A DNA stretch of 10,826 nucleotides, taken from Promicromonosporaceae bacterium (GTDB taxonomy: Bacteria; Actinomycetota; Actinomycetes; Actinomycetales; Cellulomonadaceae). Below are positions 6,264 to 10,826 of the stretch, piece by piece. The DNA lies in contig WQZL01000074.1 of the NCBI GenBank assembly GCA_009780755.1, positions 1-10,826 of the forward strand. Direction: 5' to 3'. The notes under the pieces are model-generated. The model had not been told where the DNA came from and made no database searches. It was given only the letters and a program-made list of their open reading frames with translations. Made by a program: the position numbers and the translations under genes. Each line of letters begins with the position of its first letter. Position 1 is the stretch's first letter.

Positions 6264-6370
6264 GTGGCGACTAGACTTCTGTCCCAGGATGCACCACAGT
6301 TGCGTAGCGGTTTACGGCAGTTCACCCGTGACTGTCGGTGGCTACGTCTAATCTCATCCGTGTACCGATT

Positions 6371-6376
6371 AAGGAG
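6371..6376 (+). promoter_or_regulatory. Ribosome binding site deciding the nrdD start
   Basis: AAGGAG stands six bases before ATG 6383. The in-frame GTG at 6338 has no comparable site, so the ATG is taken as the start and the 15 extra residues are left out. Confidence 0.8.
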
Positions 6377-6382
6377 CGCCCG

Positions 6383-8755
6383 ATGACTCTACTCGACACC
6401 CCGCCCCTGACGGACGAGATGTTGGCCTCGCTGATTGACGCGGACGCCCCCGCCCCGACGGTCATTAAGCGCGATGGACGGACGGCCAAGTACACGGCCT
6501 CCCGCATCCGTGACGCCGTGCGCCCTGCCTGGCGCGTCGCCAACGGCGGCGTGGTGGATGAGGCCGATTTTGCGGCCACTATCGACATGATTGACGCCCG
6601 CGTCCGGCAGCACTACCTCGGCGGCACGGTAGAGGTGCGAGAGATCGAGTCACTGGTGGAGCAGACACTCACCGAGATGGGACACCCCACCACAGCCGAG
6701 CAGTACGCGCTGTACCGTCTGCAACGCTCGCGCCAGCGGGCCGAGGCGATGAGCGTCGAACACCATGTGGATCGGCTCACGTCGAACGAGGTGCGTAACG
6801 AGAACGCTAACAAGGATGCCCGCGTCTACCATGTGCAGCGCGACCGGATGGCTGGCTCCGTGGCAAAGGCTAAGGGCATGGCGATGCTGCCGGGCCGCGT
6901 GGCCGATGCGCACGCCAAGGCGCAAATTCACTATCACGACCTCGATTACAGCCCGTACACGCCGTTCACCAACTGTTCCCTGCCCGATTTTGAGGACATG
7001 CTGCGTAACGGGTTCACGATGGGTTCGGCCAATATCGAAACCCCCAAGTCGATCCTGACTGCCTCGTCGGTGTTGGCGCAGATCATCGTCGCGGTTTCCT
7101 CCGCGCAGTACGGCGGCATCACCGTCGAGTCCATCGACCGACTGTTGGCCCCCTACGCGGAACGCTCGTATGCCAAGCACCAAAAGGATGCGGCGCGATG
7201 GATTCCCGAAAACCAGGCGGTTGAACCGCTCGAAACCACAGCCGAGCGCCGCGAGAGCTTCGCCCGCACGCACACCGCCAAGGACATCTACGACGCCCTG
7301 CAATCGCTGCTGTTTAACCTGAACACCACCTGCTCGACACAGGGGCAGACCCCGTTCATCACGTTCGGCTTCGGCTTGGGTACGTCCTGGTTCGAACGCG
7401 AGGTGCAAAAGGCCGTGCTAGCCGTACAGCTACGTGGCCTGGGCGCCGAGGGTCGCACGCCGATCTTTCCCAAGCTGGTGTTTACCCTCCGGCGCGGCGT
7501 GAACTTAGAGCCAAGCGACCCTAACTACGACATCAAACAGCTCGCCATCGAATGCTCCACCAAGCGCATGTACCCGGACGTGATGAGCTACGACAAGATC
7601 GTGGAAATCACCGGCTCGTGGAAGACGCCGATGGGCTGCCGCTCCTTCCTACAGGGGTGGACTAATGCCCGCGGCGAATCTGAAACCATTGGCCGGATGA
7701 ACCTCGGCGTGGTCACCTTGAATCTGCCGCGCATCGCGCTAGAGACCCGCGGTGACATGGAGAGCTTCTGGCGGCTGCTCGACGAACGGCTCGTGGTGAT
7801 GCGCGAGGCGCTGGCCTACCGCGTGCAATCCTGCCTTCAGGCCCGCCCAGAAAATGCGCCGATCCTGTATCAGAACGGTGGCTTCGGTCCCCGCCTGAAG
7901 ACCGGCGGGAATGTGCTTGAGCTGTTCCGCGATGGCCGCGCCACCGTCTCGATGGGCTATATCGGCCTGTATGAAGTGGCATGTGTGTTCTTCGGCCCTA
8001 ACTGGGAGTCGAATTCGGAGGCCAAGGAGTTCACCCTCGCCATCATCCGTCGCATGAAGAACGCGGCCACCATGTGGACTCAAAGCGCGCCCGATGGCGT
8101 ATGGCGATCGGTTTACGCCACCCCGTCGGAGGCGCTGACGGACCGGTTTGCCCGGATGGACTTTGAGAAGTTCGGGTCTATTCCCGACATCACCGACAAG
8201 GGTTACTACACCAATTCCTTCCACTACGACGTCCGCAAGGATCCGACACCGTACGAGAAGATCGACTTCGAGATGGACTATCCGCTGGCCGGATCGTCGG
8301 GCGGGTTCATCCACTACGTCGAATACCCGGTAATGACCTCTAACCAGAAGGGCCTCGAAGCGGTGTGGGATTATGCCTATGACCGCGTGGGCTACCTGGG
8401 CACCAACACGCCCATCGATAAGTGTTACACCTGCGGCTTCACCGGCGACTGCATCTCCACCGCCGCCGGGTTCAGGTGCCCGCAGTGCGGCGAGCAGAAC
8501 GCCGATCAGCTAGACGTGGTCAAGCGCGTTTGCGGCTACCTGGGTTCTCCCGCCGTGCGCCCGTGGGTAAAGGGCCGCACACTGGAGTACCAGGCCCGCG
8601 TACAGCACGTAAAGGACCCTGCTCGATTGACCGACGCCGACGAGGCTATGGCCGAGGCGCCCACCATCGTTGCGACCGCTCCCGTGGCCTCTCCCGGCCC
8701 GGAGGCTCCGCTGCCAGAGCCAGACGGCGACGCCCTCTTTGGCCCGCTCGGCTAA
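6383..8755 (+). CDS. nrdD: Anaerobic (class III) ribonucleoside-triphosphate reductase
   Basis: NrdD reduces ribonucleoside triphosphates to deoxyribonucleotides in the absence of oxygen, using a glycyl radical installed by NrdG, with formate as reductant in the E. coli enzyme. The 790-residue protein begins with an ATP-cone (VIKRDGRTAKYTASRIRDAV, about residues 27-110), the allosteric dATP/ATP switch. The barrel contains CSTQGQTPFITFGFGLGTSW and KTPMGCRSF, where C419 matches the thiyl-radical cysteine of the family. Near the end, CYTCG and CPQCG form the zinc site, followed by RVCGYLGSPAVRPW with the glycyl-radical residue G718. All essential residues are present. After the radical loop the protein continues about 70 residues, with a Pro/Ala-rich tail (VATAPVASPGPEAPLPEPDG), clearly longer than the E. 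coli protein. Its start follows AAGGAG at 6371, and nrdG begins 12 bases after its stop. NrdR boxes upstream predict its control. Confidence 0.96.
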   Translation: MTLLDTPPLTDEMLASLIDADAPAPTVIKRDGRTAKYTASRIRDAVRPAWRVANGGVVDEADFAATIDMIDARVRQHYLGGTVEVREIESLVEQTLTEMGHPTTAEQYALYRLQRSRQRAEAMSVEHHVDRLTSNEVRNENANKDARVYHVQRDRMAGSVAKAKGMAMLPGRVADAHAKAQIHYHDLDYSPYTPFTNCSLPDFEDMLRNGFTMGSANIETPKSILTASSVLAQIIVAVSSAQYGGITVESIDRLLAPYAERSYAKHQKDAARWIPENQAVEPLETTAERRESFARTHTAKDIYDALQSLLFNLNTTCSTQGQTPFITFGFGLGTSWFEREVQKAVLAVQLRGLGAEGRTPIFPKLVFTLRRGVNLEPSDPNYDIKQLAIECSTKRMYPDVMSYDKIVEITGSWKTPMGCRSFLQGWTNARGESETIGRMNLGVVTLNLPRIALETRGDMESFWRLLDERLVVMREALAYRVQSCLQARPENAPILYQNGGFGPRLKTGGNVLELFRDGRATVSMGYIGLYEVACVFFGPNWESNSEAKEFTLAIIRRMKNAATMWTQSAPDGVWRSVYATPSEALTDRFARMDFEKFGSIPDITDKGYYTNSFHYDVRKDPTPYEKIDFEMDYPLAGSSGGFIHYVEYPVMTSNQKGLEAVWDYAYDRVGYLGTNTPIDKCYTCGFTGDCISTAAGFRCPQCGEQNADQLDVVKRVCGYLGSPAVRPWVKGRTLEYQARVQHVKDPARLTDADEAMAEAPTIVATAPVASPGPEAPLPEPDGDALFGPLG

Positions 8756-8767
8756 GCCCGCAAACTC

Positions 8768-9817
8768 ATGGCGATGGATCGGACCTTACCGCGCAACGAG
8801 CGCGACCGACTAACCGAGGCCGTAGCGCAATCGGCGGCAAGCGACAAACAGCAACCACGCAAACCAAACATTGACAAGTGGGCGCAATTGGTTGGCTGGG
8901 ATAATTTCTCCAGCTTGGATCAAGAGGATCTCACTAAAAACGTTTCACAAAACTACATAGCCGACTACAAGCCGTTTTCTATGGTTGACGGCGAAGGGAC
9001 TCGCTGCTCTCTATATGTTTCAGGATGTCTTTTTGCTTGCCCAGGGTGCTTTAACGAGGTCGCGTGGAGTTTTCGGTACGGCCAACCCTACAGTGATGAG
9101 CTGGAAAATCGGATCCTGACCGACCTAGCACAACCGTTTGTGCAAGGATTGTCCTTGCTGGGTGGCGAGCCGTTCCAAAATCCACGAACCTGCCTCCGGT
9201 TAGTTGAACGCGTTCGCCTTGAGCTGCCAAACAAAGATATTTGGGCATGGACTGGCTATACGCTTGAACAGCTTTTCGAGATTGGCTCTTGGAGCCAGAT
9301 TCGATTATTAGAGCAAGTCGATGTTTTGGTTGACGGACCATTCATGCACGAACAGAAAAATTTATCGTTAGCCTATCGCGGCTCCGAAAATCAAAGGCTG
9401 ATTGATGTACCCGCGAGCCTAAAACGCCGAGCGCAAGCTCGCAACGCCCACCGGCGCTTTGTGCATAAACCAATACTATGGGCACCAGATTTCGGCAGGT
9501 ACTCGCGCGAGTGGGTAGCGAATCTGTGCATCGACTCTGGCGAGGACACATCCCTGCTAGCGCGAATCACTCATGAAGATTCTCTGCGAAATGGGCTTGC
9601 TTATTTCAATCAACACCGCCTGCCCAATATGACCACAACAGTCATTAGCGGCTGGTACATGCGTCGATCCCGAGAGTTAGCGGAGAGCAAGAAAACCACT
9701 GCCAAAAATGAACTCGCGACGTTACGACTATTGCTCGATGCAGCTGCCTCAGAAGGCTTGATTGATCGCCCTCTGGACTGGGAATCAGCGGGGCTCGCTT
9801 CCCCGCTAGTCAAATAG
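8768..9817 (+). CDS. nrdG: Anaerobic ribonucleotide reductase activating protein (radical SAM) with extended termini
   Basis: NrdG uses a 4Fe-4S cluster and S-adenosylmethionine to generate the glycyl radical on NrdD. The cluster motif CLFACPGC (CxxxCxxC) is at C87, C91 and C94. Before it comes NYIADYKPFSMVDGEGTRCS (62-81), then FNEVAWSFRYG, LSLLGGEPFQN for SAM binding, DIWAWTGYT, and VDVLVDGPF. The usual family ending, YRGSENQRLIDVP, is at about 203-215. The protein is 349 residues, whereas NrdG is commonly about 155-230. It has about 60 extra N-terminal residues and about 134 extra C-terminal ones with no motif I recognise, though a helical part is likely (SRELAESKKTTAKNELATLR). Three 60-base rows counted (8941, 9001, 9241) hold 29, 28 and 30 G+C, against 36 in a sampled nrdD row (7861) and 45 in a purB row (5161). 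No strong Shine-Dalgarno is visible at 8768; coupling to nrdD is likely. Confidence 0.93.
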   Translation: MAMDRTLPRNERDRLTEAVAQSAASDKQQPRKPNIDKWAQLVGWDNFSSLDQEDLTKNVSQNYIADYKPFSMVDGEGTRCSLYVSGCLFACPGCFNEVAWSFRYGQPYSDELENRILTDLAQPFVQGLSLLGGEPFQNPRTCLRLVERVRLELPNKDIWAWTGYTLEQLFEIGSWSQIRLLEQVDVLVDGPFMHEQKNLSLAYRGSENQRLIDVPASLKRRAQARNAHRRFVHKPILWAPDFGRYSREWVANLCIDSGEDTSLLARITHEDSLRNGLAYFNQHRLPNMTTTVISGWYMRRSRELAESKKTTAKNELATLRLLLDAAASEGLIDRPLDWESAGLASPLVK

Positions 9818-9934
9818 ACGCCGGGTTCAGCCCGAATCCCCTCGCCCGCGTCAGCTCGTCTAGCCAAGCCACACTCCTTGCATGAGACGGTGGTCAATCT
9901 GTCGCAGCCTGGTGTTTTGATTTGCTAGCTGGGG

Positions 9935-9965
9935 TTGTGGTTGACGTTGCGTCAACCGGTAGTGT
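9935..9965 (+). promoter_or_regulatory. Promoter with embedded MerR-type operator, leaderless start
   Basis: GGTTGACG-TTG-CGTCAACC (9939-9957) is a perfect 19-bp inverted repeat. It sits between a possible -35 TTGTGG (9935-9940) and a -10 TAGTGT (9960-9965) separated by 19 bp, the long spacer typical of promoters activated by MerR-family proteins. The -10 ends seven bases before ATG 9973, so transcription would start at or near the A of the start codon and give a leaderless mRNA. No Shine-Dalgarno is present, which agrees. Autoregulation by the downstream MerR protein is inferred. The remaining gap 9818-9934 holds only a weak CGGG/CCCG hairpin just after nrdG. Confidence 0.62.
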
Positions 9966-9972
9966 CCACGAC

Positions 9973-10731
9973 ATGGAGTGGAGTATCGCTGAAGTTTCCC
10001 GGCTTGCCGGGGTGAGCAGTCGCACCCTGCGGCACTATGACTCGCTGGGGTTACTGCCACCGTCACACACCCGCAGCGATGGGATGCGGCATTACAACGC
10101 TGAGGCGCTTGTTCGACTACAGCGAATCTTGCTGTTGCGGGAACTCGGATTGAGCCTGAACGACATCGCTCACTTGCTTGACGAACAACGTGACCCCGCC
10201 GAGGCCCTGCGCGGACACCTCCAACAGTTGCGCGGCGACCGCCGCCGACTAAATCAACAAATCAAATCGGTGCGACGCACGATTGTCGCGCTGGAGAATG
10301 GAGCAGAACTCATGGCCCAGGACATTCTGGCTGGATTTAACCACGACCAGTATCGCAAGGAGGTGGCCCAAAGGTGGGGTCACCCGGCGGCGCAGGCCAG
10401 CGATGATTGGTGGCAAAGCCTCGGCGTAGCTGCGCAGACCGAGTGGAAAGAGCGAGTTGCCACGCTGAATGCCGCCTGGACCCAGGCTGCGGCGGAGGGC
10501 GTTTCTCCCGCCTCGGATCGGGCGCAGACGTTAGCCGCCGCCCATGCGGACTGGCTGGCCTCCGTGCCAGGCACTCCCGGCCACGAGCAGGGCCGCCCCG
10601 ACTCCGAATATCTGCTTGGCCTCGGCGAGATGTATGTAGCCGACCCCCGCTTCGCCGCAAACTATGGCGGACAACCTGGAGCCGAGCTGGTTCGCAATGC
10701 TCTACAGGTGTACGTGGCGCATCGCGGCTGA
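9973..10731 (+). CDS. MerR-family transcriptional regulator with TipAS domain
   Basis: The 252-residue protein starts at ATG 9973 with EWSIAEVSRLAGVSSRTLRHYDS, the MerR winged helix-turn-helix (about residues 2-70). A long helical linker follows, rich in charged residues (about 75-115). From about 120, DILAGFNHDQYRKEVAQRWG through MYVADPRFAANYGG is a TipAS domain (about 120-250), the globin-like ligand-binding module of the thiopeptide-responsive regulator TipAL. This protein contains no cysteine at all, so it cannot capture a thiopeptide covalently through a cysteine as TipAL does; the ligand is unknown. An upstream ATG-like start at 9922 would place translation before the operator and promoter and adds no family sequence. 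The gene lies between nrdG and the convergent nrdF. Its likely first target is its own promoter; no other matching palindrome was noticed in the window. Confidence 0.9.
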   Translation: MEWSIAEVSRLAGVSSRTLRHYDSLGLLPPSHTRSDGMRHYNAEALVRLQRILLLRELGLSLNDIAHLLDEQRDPAEALRGHLQQLRGDRRRLNQQIKSVRRTIVALENGAELMAQDILAGFNHDQYRKEVAQRWGHPAAQASDDWWQSLGVAAQTEWKERVATLNAAWTQAAAEGVSPASDRAQTLAAAHADWLASVPGTPGHEQGRPDSEYLLGLGEMYVADPRFAANYGGQPGAELVRNALQVYVAHRG

Positions 10732-10796
10732 TCGAGGTCTAGCGCACTTTTAAGATGCTGAGCTAACGGTAGAACCGGCGTGTCCTTAGCGGCGGG

Positions 10797-10826
10797 CTAG
10801 AAGTCCCAGTCGTCGTCTTCGGTATC
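10797..10826 (-). CDS. nrdF: C-terminal end of class Ib ribonucleotide reductase small subunit, partial
   Basis: Read on the minus strand from the window edge, the last nine codons give DTEDDDWDF and then TAG. EDDDWDF is the C-terminal heptapeptide of the mycobacterial class Ib R2 subunit (NrdF), which docks into the large subunit NrdE during radical transfer. The gene otherwise lies outside the window. The MerR gene and nrdF are convergent, with 65 bp between stops. In that gap GCTAA (10762-10766) can pair with TTAGC (10786-10790), but there is no clear terminator. The call rests on a very short but distinctive sequence. Confidence 0.72.
   Translation of the reverse strand, partial: DTEDDDWDF

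Noticed and set aside
6338..6382. GTG 6338 as the nrdD start
   Set aside because: It has no good ribosome binding site, whereas AAGGAG stands six bases before ATG 6383 and the added residues have no family counterpart.
9922..9972. Upstream start for the MerR gene at 9922
   Set aside because: It would put the operator and promoter inside the coding region, and MerR proteins normally begin just before the helix-turn-helix, as with ATG 9973.
1..10826. CRISPR arrays, tRNA or rRNA genes, complete insertion sequences
   Set aside because: I saw no regularly spaced repeat series, no cloverleaf with a CCA-type end, and no transposase reading frame.

Overview
The window looks like a piece of a high-G+C actinobacterial chromosome (Actinomycetota), probably from a facultative anaerobe. 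The evidence is a DUF222/HNH endonuclease of the 13E12 type, a mycobacterial-Pat-like aminotransferase, a small WXG100-like protein, a TipA-type MerR regulator with an apparently leaderless start, and the last residues of a class Ib ribonucleotide reductase small subunit ending EDDDWDF. An anaerobic class III reductase (nrdD-nrdG) shows that the cell can make deoxyribonucleotides without oxygen. The genus cannot be fixed from the sequence alone; Actinomycetaceae or Micrococcales would fit.

Layout, left to right. Bases 2-697: 3' part of a DUF222/HNH nuclease gene (+). Bases 756-2057: Pat/HisC-like aminotransferase (-), which carries an in-frame 81-bp insertion between 9-bp direct repeats. Bases 2083-2499: small four-helix membrane protein (+), cut by an in-frame TGA at 2380. 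Bases 2520-4301: two-gene unit on the minus strand, a WXG100-like small protein overlapping by ATGA with an alpha/beta hydrolase; the WXG gene seems to have a one-base frameshift near its start. Bases 4313-4579: regulatory-looking gap with two DnaA-box-like direct repeats and two hairpins. Bases 4580-6064: purB (+). Bases 6073-6186: a palindromic intergenic repeat. Bases 6216-6263: a tandem pair of NrdR boxes. Bases 6383-9817: nrdD and nrdG (+), 12 bp apart. Bases 9935-10731: MerR/TipAS regulator with a palindromic operator inside its own promoter. Bases 10797-10826: C-terminal end of nrdF (-).

Working together, the right half is a nucleotide-metabolism block: purB feeds purine synthesis, NrdD with its radical-SAM activase NrdG reduces ribonucleotides in anoxic conditions, and the neighbouring nrdF belongs to the oxygen-dependent enzyme. 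The NrdR boxes predict repression of nrdDG by the global NrdR repressor when dATP is plentiful. The left half is accessory.

The most unusual signals are the insertion inside pat, which resembles a repeat element that became coding; the broken membrane-protein and WXG reading frames; and an NrdG with long extensions at both ends and a clearly lower G+C content. No rRNA or tRNA gene, CRISPR array or complete insertion sequence was seen.
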